Assembly: GCA_002319795.1 (NCBI GenBank)
Contig: DCFU01000047.1
Location: forward strand, 1 to 59,268
DNA: 59,268 nt
Direction of reading: 5' to 3'
Source: Megamonas sp. UBA1796
GTDB taxonomy: Bacteria; Bacillota; Negativicutes; Selenomonadales; Selenomonadaceae
The translations under genes were made by a program, and so were the position numbers. Below are positions 50,722 through 59,139 of this stretch, piece after piece; positions within the stretch are counted from its first letter, which is position 1, and each line of letters opens with the position of its first letter. Below the pieces are notes generated by a model. It ran no database searches. It was not told the origin of the DNA and worked only from the letters and a program-made list of their open reading frames with translations.

Positions 50722-51453
50722 GTGATCCGATTGGAAAATATCCATAAATCCTTCGGGAAACTGGAAGTTCTGCATGGTATTGACCTTGAAGTCAAGGAGG
50801 GAGAAAAGGTTGTCATTATCGGGCCCAGTGGGTCCGGGAAAAGCACGCTGATTCGATGTATTAATTTGCTGGAAAAGCCGGAGCAGGGTGCGGTATATGT
50901 AGATCAGGTGAATCTGCTGAGCAATACGCAGCAACTGTCAAGGGTAAGACAGTCTATGGGCATGGTGTTCCAGCAATTTAATCTTTATCCGCATATGACT
51001 GTGCTGGAAAATCTTATGTTGGCGCCGATGAAACTCAAGAAGGAGTCAGGTGAGGAAGCGGAAAAAACAGCGCTGGTCTATTTGGAGCGTGTCGGACTGC
51101 AGGATAAAGCGCACAGCTATCCGGCGCAGCTGTCCGGCGGGCAGCAGCAGCGGGTAGCAATTGCCCGTGCACTTACTATGAAACCGAAGATCATGCTGTT
51201 TGATGAGCCTACCTCAGCGCTGGACCCGGAGATGATTCAGGAGGTGCTCGATGTCATGGTGGCGCTTGCGGACGAGGGAATTACTATGGTCGTAGTTACG
51301 CATGAAATGGGTTTTGCGCGCCGTGTGGCTGACAGGGTAGTATTTATGGCTGATGGGAAAATCATCGAAGAGAATGCGCCGGAAGAATTCTTTACACATC
51401 CACAGCATGAACGCGCCAGGCAGTTCCTGAGCAAGATTGAGCGTGCAGTCTGA
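50722..51453 (+). CDS. Polar amino acid ABC transporter ATP-binding protein (GlnQ type)
   Basis: A 243-residue ATPase. Walker A is GPSGSGKST, the Q-loop is in VFQQFNLYPHMTVLENLMLAP, the ABC signature is LSGGQQQRVAIARAL, Walker B is IMLFDEPTSALDPE, and the switch histidine is in VVTHEMGFAR. These match the GlnQ/HisP group for polar amino acids. GGGAGGAG at 50706-50713 places the start at the GTG 50722, not the GTG 50713 that overlaps it. First gene of an operon ATPase, binding lipoprotein, two permeases. Substrate probably glutamine, glutamate, aspartate or cystine. Confidence 0.92.
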   Translation: MIRLENIHKSFGKLEVLHGIDLEVKEGEKVVIIGPSGSGKSTLIRCINLLEKPEQGAVYVDQVNLLSNTQQLSRVRQSMGMVFQQFNLYPHMTVLENLMLAPMKLKKESGEEAEKTALVYLERVGLQDKAHSYPAQLSGGQQQRVAIARALTMKPKIMLFDEPTSALDPEMIQEVLDVMVALADEGITMVVVTHEMGFARRVADRVVFMADGKIIEENAPEEFFTHPQHERARQFLSKIERAV

Positions 51454-51503
51454 GGCGTAGTCTGCAGACAGAGAAATTTACTTATGAAAAGGCGGGATTT
51501 AGG

Positions 51504-52337
51504 ATGAAAAAAGTAACAACTTGTTTTTTAGCAATTTTATTTTGTATCGGGATGCTTGCCGTGGCTGGCTGTGGTGCGGATAAACCAGCAGCTTCGGACG
51601 CAGCATCGGCTTCCGGCAGCGCAGCTGTTCCGGCAGATATCAAGGCGATAAAGGATCGGGGCGTTCTCAAGGTCGGAATCAAGGTCGATGTGCCGAAATT
51701 CGGTTTCAAGGATCCAAATACGGGTGAGACGAGCGGAATGGAGATAGATCTGGCGAAGCAGTTGGCACAGGAAATTCTCGGTGATGCCTCGAAGGTGGAG
51801 TTTGAGTCTGTAACGGCTAAGACACGTGGCCCGCTGCTGGATAATGGCGAGGTCGATTATGTCATTGCGACCTTTACTATTACGGATGAACGTAAGAAAA
51901 GCTATAATTTCACCGAGCCATATTTCAAAGATGGTGTAGCACTTATGGTAAAGAAGGCTTCGGGGATTCAGGGACTGGCAGATCTCAATGGCAAAAAAAT
52001 CGGCGTAGCCCAGAGCGCGACGAGCAAAAAAGCTCTTGAATCGGCTATGAAGGAAAAGAATATGAAGGCAGATATTCTGGAATTCGGGACGTATCCTGAA
52101 ATCAAGACAGCTCTTGATTCTGGACGTATTGACTGCTTTTCTGTAGATGGTGCGATTCTGGCCGGGTATCTGGATGATTCTACAGTTATTTTACCGGAAC
52201 GGTATGACCCACAGCTGTATGGCATTGCATCGAAGAAGGGCAATGATGGTTTGGCAAAGTTTGCGAATGATACGATTGCGAAACTTCAATCCTCAGGAGA
52301 GATGGACAAAATAATCGAAAAATGGGGATTGAAGTAA
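51504..52337 (+). CDS. Amino acid-binding lipoprotein of the ABC transporter
   Basis: A 277-residue periplasmic-type binding protein with a lipoprotein signal: positively charged start, hydrophobic core, and lipobox LAVAGC with Cys24. A short Ala/Ser-rich linker and the family-3 solute-binding domain follow. In it GVLKVGIKVDVPKFGFKDPNTGETSGMEIDL is the usual start of the domain, TITDERKKSYNFTEPYF is the hinge region, and LGFKDP-like and DAILAGY parts complete the fold. The residues suggest an acidic amino acid or glutamine binder but do not settle it. It starts 50 bases after the ATPase. Confidence 0.92.
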   Translation: MKKVTTCFLAILFCIGMLAVAGCGADKPAASDAASASGSAAVPADIKAIKDRGVLKVGIKVDVPKFGFKDPNTGETSGMEIDLAKQLAQEILGDASKVEFESVTAKTRGPLLDNGEVDYVIATFTITDERKKSYNFTEPYFKDGVALMVKKASGIQGLADLNGKKIGVAQSATSKKALESAMKEKNMKADILEFGTYPEIKTALDSGRIDCFSVDGAILAGYLDDSTVILPERYDPQLYGIASKKGNDGLAKFANDTIAKLQSSGEMDKIIEKWGLK

Positions 52338-53009
52338 ATGCCGGGTCCCTTTGCTGCTTTTAAATGGGAAGCTCTGCTTTCGGATTGGAATGTATTTGCG
52401 GAAGGCTTTGGCATGACGATTGCGGTTTCTGTTCTGGCGCTTCTCCTGGCGTTGGTACTTGGCATTGCCTTTGGCATGATGGGAACAGAGAAAAGCCGGT
52501 TGTTTCGTCTGGTGAACCGTTGCTATGTAGAGCTTATACAGAATACACCGCTTGTCATCCAGATTTTCTTTTTATATAATGGCTTGCCGTATATAGGGAT
52601 CCAATTGCCGATTTTCTGGGTAGGCATGCTGGGCATTGGAGTTTATCACGGGGCTTATGCCGCGGAGGTGGTGCGTGCAGGCATCCTGTCCGTACCCAAA
52701 GGGCAGTTTGAAGCCGCCATGGCGCAGGGCTTTTCTTATCGGGATACGATGCGGCATATTATTCTGCCGCAGGCAAAACGTCTGGCGTATCCACCGCTTA
52801 CGAACCTCGCGGTCAATCTCATTAAGAACACCTCGGTCATGGCAATGATTGCGGGCGGTGACCTTATGTATCATGCTGATTCCTGGGCTAGTGCCAATCT
52901 GTATTATGGTCCGGCGTACGTGGTTACTGGCTTGCTTTATATAGCGATTTGTTTTCCACTCGCAACCTATGCGAAACATTTGGAAAGCAAGCTGGAGGTG
53001 AGTGTATGA
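52338..53009 (+). CDS. Amino acid ABC transporter permease 1
   Basis: A 223-residue membrane protein with about five helices. The conserved EAA loop reads EAAMAQGFSYRDTMRHIILPQAKRLAYPPLTNL, typical of HisM/GlnP permeases. It begins at the base after the binding-protein stop and overlaps the next permease by four bases (ATGA), so the proteins are made together. With the second permease it forms the membrane channel. Confidence 0.92.
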   Translation: MPGPFAAFKWEALLSDWNVFAEGFGMTIAVSVLALLLALVLGIAFGMMGTEKSRLFRLVNRCYVELIQNTPLVIQIFFLYNGLPYIGIQLPIFWVGMLGIGVYHGAYAAEVVRAGILSVPKGQFEAAMAQGFSYRDTMRHIILPQAKRLAYPPLTNLAVNLIKNTSVMAMIAGGDLMYHADSWASANLYYGPAYVVTGLLYIAICFPLATYAKHLESKLEVSV

Positions 53010-53650
53010 GTGATATTTTTCAGGTTCCGATATTCCTGTTCCTGTTGCAGGGCTTACGTGTTACGCTGACGATAGCCGGAGCAGCTATTCTTATGAGTCT
53101 TGTTTTTGGCACGATCCTGGCGGTCCTGCGCAATCATGGCGGGTTTTGGGGACATCTTGCCGCAGTCTATATTGAGGCTGTGCGTAACGCGCCGCTCCTG
53201 CTGTTTATACTGGCATTCCGTTTTATGACGCCGCTGCCACCTGTTTATGCCGGTATAGTGGCCATGACGGTCTTTGAAACGGCCGCGCTGGCGGAGATTG
53301 TGCGTGGCGGACTCAAATCCATCCATAAAGGGCAGTGGGAAGCTGGAGCCACGCAGGGCTTCAATAAGATCCAGGTTCTCCGGTACATCGTCCTGCCGCA
53401 GGCTATCCATAATGTTATTCCACCGCTTGTATCCCAGTTTACGACTATTATCAAGGATACTTCCTATGTGTGGGCTGTGGGCATAGAGGATCTTACGGGC
53501 AAGGGTATGATCATTATGGGGCGTTACACAACGGCAGCGCAGGTGTTTACCTTGTTCGGGCTCATTGCAGCTATCTATTTTGTAATTAATTATAGTATAT
53601 CCTGTTACGCACGCCGCAGGCATCAGCGTATGGCCAAAGCTATTTATTGA
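53006..53650 (+). CDS. Amino acid ABC transporter permease 2
   Basis: A 214-residue membrane protein with about five helices and the EAA loop GQWEAGATQGFNKIQVLRYIVLPQAIHNVIPPLVSQ. The frame is open upstream, but GGAGGTG and the ATG at 53006, overlapping the previous stop, mark the start. Last gene of the transporter operon, followed by a hairpin and then the tRNA gene. Confidence 0.92.
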   Translation: MSDIFQVPIFLFLLQGLRVTLTIAGAAILMSLVFGTILAVLRNHGGFWGHLAAVYIEAVRNAPLLLFILAFRFMTPLPPVYAGIVAMTVFETAALAEIVRGGLKSIHKGQWEAGATQGFNKIQVLRYIVLPQAIHNVIPPLVSQFTTIIKDTSYVWAVGIEDLTGKGMIIMGRYTTAAQVFTLFGLIAAIYFVINYSISCYARRRHQRMAKAIY

Positions 53651-53669
53651 GTAACATATCCGCATACAG

Positions 53670-53727
53670 GGAATCCTTTTTTCGGGCCGTGGTTTTTTCT
53701 TCAAGGCTCCGGGAAAAGGATTTTTTG
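53670..53727 (+). terminator. Terminator of the ABC transporter operon
   Basis: AATCCTTTTTTCGG can pair, with one or two mismatches, with CCGGGAAAAGGATT, followed by TTTTT. The loop is about 20 bases long. Confidence 0.7.
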
Positions 53728-53756
53728 TAAAAATTTCGTGATGGCATAAAAAAATG

Positions 53757-53786
53757 TTGACAAATACACCTTGAATATCATATAAT
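53757..53786 (+). promoter_or_regulatory. Promoter of the tRNA-Gln gene
   Basis: TTGACA (53757-53762), 18-base spacer, TATAAT (53781-53786): a near-ideal vegetative promoter 29 bases before the tRNA. Confidence 0.88.
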
Positions 53787-53814
53787 ATTATCTGTTAACA
53801 ACAGAGTTATTTAT

Positions 53815-53890
53815 TGGGGTATCGCCAAGTTGGTAAGGCACGGGATTCTGAATCCCGCATTCGTTGGTTCGAGTCCAGCTACCCCAGCCA
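53815..53890 (+). tRNA. tRNA-Gln, anticodon CUG
   Basis: 76 bases folding as a tRNA: acceptor TGGGGTA with TACCCCA, discriminator G, encoded CCA (53888-53890). The D arm is GCC...GGC, the anticodon arm is CGGGA-TTCTGAA-TCCCG with CTG at positions 34-36, and the T arm is GTTGG-TTCGAGT-CCAGC. It reads CAG codons. It has its own promoter and terminator and stands alone between two catabolic operons. Confidence 0.96.
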
Positions 53891-53899
53891 TGCAGATTC

Positions 53900-53927
53900 A
53901 GCACCGCATATGTGGTGCTTTTTTTTA
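53900..53927 (+). terminator. Terminator of tRNA-Gln
   Basis: AGCACC with GGTGCT around CATATG, then T8 (53919-53926). Confidence 0.88.
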
Positions 53928-53982
53928 TGCTCTTTTGCCGGGTTTGGATAGAGATACGTTGCTATTCGAAAAAAAATTTGAT

Positions 53983-54006
53983 ATGATAATAATGATTTAT
54001 TATCAT
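53983..54006. promoter_or_regulatory. Palindromic operator candidate before the YheO-like gene
   Basis: ATGATAATAA (53983-53992) and TTATTATCAT (53997-54006) are perfect inverse copies around TGAT. They overlap a possible -10 (TATGAT) and end 20 bases before the regulator gene, as expected for autoregulation. Confidence 0.65.
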
Positions 54007-54026
54007 AATAAAACGAGGGATGCTTT

Positions 54027-54725
54027 ATGAAAAAGGTAGAGGAATATATTCCCTTAGTGAAGTTTCTGGGACAGGCATTGGGGCAGCATTATGAGATTGT
54101 ACTGCATGATCTTGCCATGCCTGAGCAGTCGATTATCGCTATTGAAAATGGACATATCAGCAACCGCTGCATTGGCGGTCCGGTTACCGATTTTGTCCTG
54201 AAACTTTTGAAGCGGGAGCAGCAGGAACATGTACCTTGTATTACGAATTATCGGGGCAAAGTAGGAGAGGAGAAGTTATGTCGTTCATCGAGTTTTTTTA
54301 TCAAGGATGAAAATGGTAAGATTATTGGCATGCTTTGTATCAACATGGATCTCACACCCTATATCAGGGCCAGGGAGTTTTTGGATGAAGAGATGGCGGT
54401 AGATTCTCCGCTGGAAAAGCATCTTTTGCCTGGGCAGGGGAATTCTGCGATGACGGTCATGGCAGGCCAGATTTTTGAAAACTTTCATGGCACCAGTGCA
54501 GACGTCATTTCTACTATGATTCATGAACGGCTGCGTCAGTATCCTGTCAGGGGAAACCGGCTTTCGCTTTCCGAGCGTTTGCAGATTGTCAGTGACCTTA
54601 ATAACGATGGACTTTTCCTCCTGCGCGGCGGCATTGCAGCTTTGGCAGCGAGGCTTGATGTATCAGAACCTACGGTGTATCGATATCTGAGTAAGATACG
54701 TACGATGAAGATAAAAAAATCTTAA
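54027..54725 (+). CDS. YheO/DauR-type transcriptional regulator
   Basis: A 232-residue regulator with a PAS-like YheO domain (residues 1-115; LGQHYEIVLHDL, FIKDENGKIIGMLCINMDLT) and a C-terminal helix-turn-helix (about 175-225; IAALAARLDVSEPTVYRYLSKIR). The family includes DauR, which represses D-arginine catabolism. Here it precedes a hydantoinase gene by 55 bases in the same direction and follows an amino acid transporter operon. It probably senses an amino acid or hydantoin-like compound. A perfect inverted repeat before the gene is its likely operator. Confidence 0.88.
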   Translation: MKKVEEYIPLVKFLGQALGQHYEIVLHDLAMPEQSIIAIENGHISNRCIGGPVTDFVLKLLKREQQEHVPCITNYRGKVGEEKLCRSSSFFIKDENGKIIGMLCINMDLTPYIRAREFLDEEMAVDSPLEKHLLPGQGNSAMTVMAGQIFENFHGTSADVISTMIHERLRQYPVRGNRLSLSERLQIVSDLNNDGLFLLRGGIAALAARLDVSEPTVYRYLSKIRTMKIKKS

Positions 54726-54780
54726 TTGCGTTGTAACGTTATAGTTTAGGCGGTTTTGCCAGCAGAGGAGAAGAAACAGG

Positions 54781-56148
54781 ATGAAAACAATTATAAAAAA
54801 TGGTACGGTAGTTTCAGAAACGGAAATGTATCAGGCGGATGTTTTAATCGAAAACGGGAAGATATCTGCTATAGGCCGGAATTTTGTTGAGGCGGATGCA
54901 TGTGTACTTGATGCGTCCGGACAATATGTAATGCCGGGAGCGGTAGATGCGCATACACATATCAGCCTGCAGGCAGGAGCCTGTCATACGACGGATGATT
55001 TTTTTACCGGTACACGTTCAGCGGTTTGCGGTGGTACGACCTCGGTTATTGAGCATCTGGCTTTTGGGCCGGAGAATTGCTCGCTGCGTTATCAAATTGA
55101 GCGGTACAAAAAAGCTGCAGAGGGAAAGGCTGTCATAGACTATGGACTGCATGGAGTTTTCCAGCAGGTGGATTCGGCTACTCTGCAGGAAATGGAAGAG
55201 TTGGCGGCTGAAGGCATAGCGAGCTTCAAAATATACCTTACCTATGCGTTTGCCCTCTCAGACGCAGATGCTCTGCGCGTGTTCCGGAAGGCGGCTGAAC
55301 TCGGTACGCCGATTGCTGTGCATTGTGAGAATGATTCCATCGTGAATTATAATCGTGCCAGACTGGTGTCCGAAGGAAAGACGGCACCGCGCTATCATGC
55401 ATTGAGCCGTCCAAATGAGTGTGAGGCTGAGGCTGTAGGGCGCATGTTGCATATAGCACATATGGCAGGGGATGCGCCGCTCTATATCGTGCATCTATCG
55501 GCACGTGAGAGCCTGCAGGCAGTACGGGAGGCTCGTGCACACGGGCAAAAAAATGTTTATGTGGAAACCTGCCCGCAGTATCTGCTCTTGACGGATGAGG
55601 TTTATGAACGCAAGGATGCCTTGAAATTTGTGATGTCGCCGCCAATCCGCAAGGCAGAGGATACAGAAGCGCTTTGGCAGGGACTTGCTGACGGTAGCAT
55701 TGATGTGGTAGCAACGGATTATTGTCCATTTAATTTTGCCACAGACAAGCAGCTTGGCAAAGATGATTTCACAAAGTGCCCGAATGGCGGTACCGGAATT
55801 GAGGAACGTGTCATGGCAATGTTTTCCGCCGGTGTGATGCAGGGCCGTATTACGCCCAGCCAGTTTGTAAAGCTCTTGAGTACCAATCCGGCGCGCATTT
55901 ATGGGGCGTACCCGCAAAAAGGAGCCATACTGCCGGGCACGGATGCCGATATTATACTGATCGAGCCGCAAGCCCAGGGTGAAATCAGCATTCGGAATAT
56001 GCACGGCGTTGTTGACTATACAATTTTTGAGGGAATGCGTCTGCAGGGATGCCTGCGTATCGTGCTGAGCCGTGGTGAGATTGTATATCGAGATGGTGTG
56101 TTTACCGGGCAGGAGGGGACAGGCCGCTTCCTGGTGCGCCGGGTGTAG
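54781..56148 (+). CDS. hydA: Dihydropyrimidinase/D-hydantoinase
   Basis: A 455-residue cyclic amidohydrolase. Metal ligands are in DAHTHISL (two His), the carboxylated lysine is in SFKIYLTYAF, and further ligands are in AVHCEND, IVHLSARES and VVATDYCPF (catalytic Asp). GGTGIEERVM is the substrate loop. The enzyme opens dihydropyrimidine or 5-substituted hydantoin rings to N-carbamoyl amino acids. No carbamoylase or dihydropyrimidine dehydrogenase gene is in the window, so amino acid-hydantoin use is as likely as pyrimidine breakdown. Co-directional with the YheO-type regulator. AGAGGAGAAGAAACAGG precedes the ATG. A distant racemase/S-Me-THD cluster (20890-26706) may be related in substrate. 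Confidence 0.9.
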   Translation: MKTIIKNGTVVSETEMYQADVLIENGKISAIGRNFVEADACVLDASGQYVMPGAVDAHTHISLQAGACHTTDDFFTGTRSAVCGGTTSVIEHLAFGPENCSLRYQIERYKKAAEGKAVIDYGLHGVFQQVDSATLQEMEELAAEGIASFKIYLTYAFALSDADALRVFRKAAELGTPIAVHCENDSIVNYNRARLVSEGKTAPRYHALSRPNECEAEAVGRMLHIAHMAGDAPLYIVHLSARESLQAVREARAHGQKNVYVETCPQYLLLTDEVYERKDALKFVMSPPIRKAEDTEALWQGLADGSIDVVATDYCPFNFATDKQLGKDDFTKCPNGGTGIEERVMAMFSAGVMQGRITPSQFVKLLSTNPARIYGAYPQKGAILPGTDADIILIEPQAQGEISIRNMHGVVDYTIFEGMRLQGCLRIVLSRGEIVYRDGVFTGQEGTGRFLVRRV

Positions 56149-56499
56149 AGAAGTGTAAAAGGCTTGCCTGTTTGTGCGGCTAGGAGATGCAAGGAAGCAT
56201 TTTTACGACTTGTCAAAAGATGAGAATAGGGGATCCTCATTTTTAAATGAGTCAGAATTATAATCGTGTACGGATGTTGCTTTTATTGAACGGAAAATAT
56301 GAAATGGATTGTCTTTTTAAGCAGCATAAGAATATTGTGCAGGCAATTGAAAACCATAGATTGACGAATGGAAAGATTGCTATAGGCAGGTTTATAAAAT
56401 TTTTCCTGATCTTCGAGAACTTGCGCAAAAATATCCTGATTATTTTTGTGGATAATATAACATTAATAAATGACAGTTATGCTTGATGAATTTGATTTG
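56149..56499. other. Noncoding stretch after hydA
   Basis: About 350 bases without a convincing gene. A short open frame at 56247-56486 (79 codons) has no ribosome site and no family resemblance. Weak hairpins near 56220-56255 (ATGAG/CTCAT pairs followed by T5) may end the hydA transcript. Confidence 0.5.
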
Positions 56500-56706
56500 T
56501 TGAGTATAACTGTTTTTTTGTATATAATACTCAAACTTCGCAGATGAATCATCACCTGTGGCTATCGTATTCTGATTCCGCAGCTATATGAAATGTTCAA
56601 GGCGCACAGTGTGTTTTGGTGTGCGAAGTTTGAGCCTGATTTTACAACGTAGACGATACGCTAGGCGCAAATTCGCTTTATGACGATTTTGCCTTATTTT
56701 TTAAAA
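56500..56706 (+). ncRNA. Candidate structured small RNA or leader with its own promoter
   Basis: TTGAGT (56500-56505), 17-base spacer, TATAAT (56523-56528). CTCAAACTTCGCA (56530-56542) is exactly complementary to TGCGAAGTTTGAG (56622-56634), closing a domain of about 105 bases. Inside it CGCACA (56603-56608) can pair with TGTGCG (56620-56625), which shares bases with the closing stem, so two folds exclude each other. A weak terminator-like hairpin (AGGC...GCCT, then T6) ends near 56702. It may be a free RNA or the leader of the AraC gene 80 bases on. No known family recognised. Confidence 0.45.
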
Positions 56707-56788
56707 AGAACAGCCTAATTTTTCCTCTAATATACGATATAATGAAATCTGACAGATTTTTCATTTTTTTTGCGTGAAGGAGAGACCC

Positions 56789-57637
56789 ATGGAGCGTAAG
56801 GACGTAGACCGTGTATTGTTCGAGCAGGGACTCGAGATATGCCATAAGAATACAACGAACCATCGTATGGACCGGGCACATTTCCATAATGGCTATGAAA
56901 TACATTTCACGTTATCCGACGAAACTGTCTATTATATTGATGATAAGAAATATATCGGACGGGAGGGGACTGTAGCGACGATCAATTCCCATGAGATACA
57001 TCGTGTATGTGTACCGCTTGGCAGTGCCTATGAACGTTGGCTCATTTACTTCAAGCCGCAGCATGTGGGAACTATGGTGGCGGAATACCCGGAGCTCCTT
57101 CTTCTCTTCACGCAGCGGTTCAATGGCTATGAGAACTGCTTGGCATTGACAGGGGAACAGCAGGCAGAGCTGAAGACGATGCTGGTGGACCTGCGCCGGG
57201 CTTTCCAGGACAAGGGGAGGTACATGTACGATCTGAGGGTCAAGCAACGGCTTTGCGAGGTGCTGTGCTTCCTGAATGAACAATATCTGGGCAGGAAGCA
57301 GCTACAGGAGCCGATCGTCTACAAGCAGGCGGAACAGATTCATCAGATCACGGACTATATCAAAGTGCATGCTGGCCAAGAACTGTCGCTGGCCATGATC
57401 TGTGATCACTTCTTTTTGAGCAAATCGACTATCATCCGATTGTTTCGCAAGCACCTGGGGATGACGCCGCTGCAGTACAGCATCTATATCCGCATCATGC
57501 GATCAAGGAAATATCTGGAACAAGGTTGCTCTATCAGGGAAGCGGCATACCGTTCGGGATATCAGGATGCCTCGAGCTTCATCAAGAAATTTAAGGCTAT
57601 ACAGGGCATTTCACCGAAACAGTATAAAAGGGAGTGA
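56789..57637 (+). CDS. AraC family transcriptional regulator
   Basis: A 282-residue AraC protein. The cupin-like sensor is residues 1-140 (HFHNGYEIHFTLSDETVYYIDDKKYIGREGTVATINSHEIH) and the DNA-binding part about 185-282 (LAMICDHFFLSKSTIIRLFRKHLGMTPLQY; AAYRSGYQDASSFIKKFKAIQGISPKQYKRE). AAGGAG at 56776 points to the ATG at 56789 over an upstream GTG at 56774. Together with the glycosidase gene downstream it looks like an oligosaccharide-responsive activator. From here on base composition is visibly more G+C rich than in the genes before. Confidence 0.9.
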   Translation: MERKDVDRVLFEQGLEICHKNTTNHRMDRAHFHNGYEIHFTLSDETVYYIDDKKYIGREGTVATINSHEIHRVCVPLGSAYERWLIYFKPQHVGTMVAEYPELLLLFTQRFNGYENCLALTGEQQAELKTMLVDLRRAFQDKGRYMYDLRVKQRLCEVLCFLNEQYLGRKQLQEPIVYKQAEQIHQITDYIKVHAGQELSLAMICDHFFLSKSTIIRLFRKHLGMTPLQYSIYIRIMRSRKYLEQGCSIREAAYRSGYQDASSFIKKFKAIQGISPKQYKRE

Positions 57638-57978
57638 ACTTTGTCAAGGCGGACAGAGCATGGAGTGCAGGCCGGAGTATGAGGCCTGGGAAGGAGTGCC
57701 GATGATGTGTTGCCAGTATAGACGGGTCAAGGCCGAGGCAATCCCCGATGGGAACGGGGGTTCTGGGGCAATATGCGAGTTGACCGCGGCACGTCGGACT
57801 TCGTGGCATTCTGTGCAAAGTACCGTATGGCAGCAGCCATGGGTCTGGATGCTCCTCATTGCAGGAATGGCAAAGGAAGGTTTTGCTTCCGTCCGGGCTT
57901 TTTGCAAAAGGCTGGACAGGAAGGCCGCTATGATGGGAACTATAGAGTCAGAGCGGAGATATTGAGGGAGTGAAGACA
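57638..57978. other. 341-base gap between the AraC gene and the glycosidase gene
   Basis: No convincing gene. Two overlapping open frames (57661-57965, 57773-57973) lack ribosome sites and family resemblance. The base composition stays G+C rich like the flanking genes, so it may be a shrunken coding sequence; I see no recognisable residue pattern. Confidence 0.45.
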
Positions 57979-59139
57979 TTGAACATGCAGCAAAACATTG
58001 CCATATGCAGGCAACGAGTGATGAAAAAATTGTTCTCTTTGGAACCGGTGGAAAAAGGACTGGAGGGTTCCTTGGCGGGCGATATCAGTGCGCAGGAGAA
58101 GAAAGGTTTTTTTCAACGTGATTTCGGTATGGACGAATGGGATTGGCCGCAAGGAATCGGGCTTTACGGGCTGGCAAACAGCTTGGGAGGCGAAACTGAT
58201 GAGGTACGGCAATATATCGAGGCATGGTATGGCAAGCAAAAGGCAAACGGGCTGCCGAGCCGGAACATCAATACCACTATGCCGCTCTTGACGCTCATGG
58301 ATTATGATTTCGGTGAAAAGCTTGCACTCGATTGGATGGGCTGGCTGGAGAAAGATGCCCTGCGCACAGCGGAAAACGGTCTGCAGCATGTCACGACCGG
58401 GCGCACAAAAGATGCTTTGACCTTGAACGCAGGACAGATATGGATCGATACATTGTTCATGACGAACCTTTTCATAGCTCGCATGGGAGTGAAATATAAG
58501 AACCGACAATGGAAGGAAGAAAGTGTCTACCAGGTTCTTCTGCATATCAAGTATCTTTTGGACAAGGAAAGCAGTTTGTTTTACCATGGGTGGACTTTTG
58601 CTGGGCGTAACAATTTCAGCGCGGCATTCTGGGCACGTGGCAACAGTTGGTTCACTTTGGGCATCCCGTTGTTCTTGCGTTGCATGGAAAAAGATCTGTC
58701 GGCAGCGGAGCGGAGCTATATTCTCCAGGCGTACCAGGAACAGGTAGCCGCTTTGCTGGTATGCATCGATCCGCAGGAGCATATGTGGCATACGCTCCTC
58801 GATGATCCGTCGAGCTATATCGAAACCTCGGGCTCAGCAGCAATCCTGGCGGGGATATTTTATGGCTTGTCAGCAGGTTACCTTGCTGCAGATGAAGGAC
58901 TCATAGCCGAAGTACAGGAAGCATTGAGGCATATCATGGAAAAAGTTGATGGGGATGGGGAAGTACATGATGTCTCTGCGGGTACGCCTATCGGCGAGAC
59001 ACGCGATGCCTATAAGGAAATCATCAAGGCGCCGATGGCATACGGGCAGGCGCTCATGTTGGTGCTCCTGCATGCCGCTGAAGGCTGGGAAGCATCGATA
59101 TTTGAAAAAAAAATGGATGGCAGGGCTGGGATGCGATGA
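57979..59139 (+). CDS. Glycoside hydrolase family 88/105-like unsaturated glucuronyl/rhamnogalacturonyl hydrolase
   Basis: About 386 residues forming an alpha/alpha barrel of the GH88/GH105 type. Visible are DEWDWPQGIGLYGLANSL near the start, LTLNAGQIWIDTLFMTNLF with the catalytic-type aspartate, FWARGNSWFTLGIPLFL, ETSGSAAILAGIFYGLSAGYL and IIKAPMAYGQALMLVLL at the end. These enzymes remove the unsaturated sugar left on oligosaccharides by polysaccharide lyases such as pectin or heparin lyases. No signal peptide, so it acts inside the cell on imported oligosaccharides. GAGGGAG at 57964-57970 favours the TTG at 57979; an ATG at 57985 is an alternative. Confidence 0.85.
   Translation: MNMQQNIAICRQRVMKKLFSLEPVEKGLEGSLAGDISAQEKKGFFQRDFGMDEWDWPQGIGLYGLANSLGGETDEVRQYIEAWYGKQKANGLPSRNINTTMPLLTLMDYDFGEKLALDWMGWLEKDALRTAENGLQHVTTGRTKDALTLNAGQIWIDTLFMTNLFIARMGVKYKNRQWKEESVYQVLLHIKYLLDKESSLFYHGWTFAGRNNFSAAFWARGNSWFTLGIPLFLRCMEKDLSAAERSYILQAYQEQVAALLVCIDPQEHMWHTLLDDPSSYIETSGSAAILAGIFYGLSAGYLAADEGLIAEVQEALRHIMEKVDGDGEVHDVSAGTPIGETRDAYKEIIKAPMAYGQALMLVLLHAAEGWEASIFEKKMDGRAGMR

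Noticed and set aside
53815..53890. tRNA-Gln as an integration site of a mobile element
   Set aside because: No integrase, no direct repeat of the tRNA 3' end and no phage-like genes in the window.
56247..56486. 79-codon frame after hydA
   Set aside because: No ribosome site before its ATG, no recognisable domain, and it starts in a terminator-like region.
57567..57965. Open frames in the gap between the AraC gene and the glycosidase
   Set aside because: They overlap the end of the AraC gene or lack ribosome sites, and their residue patterns are not protein-like.
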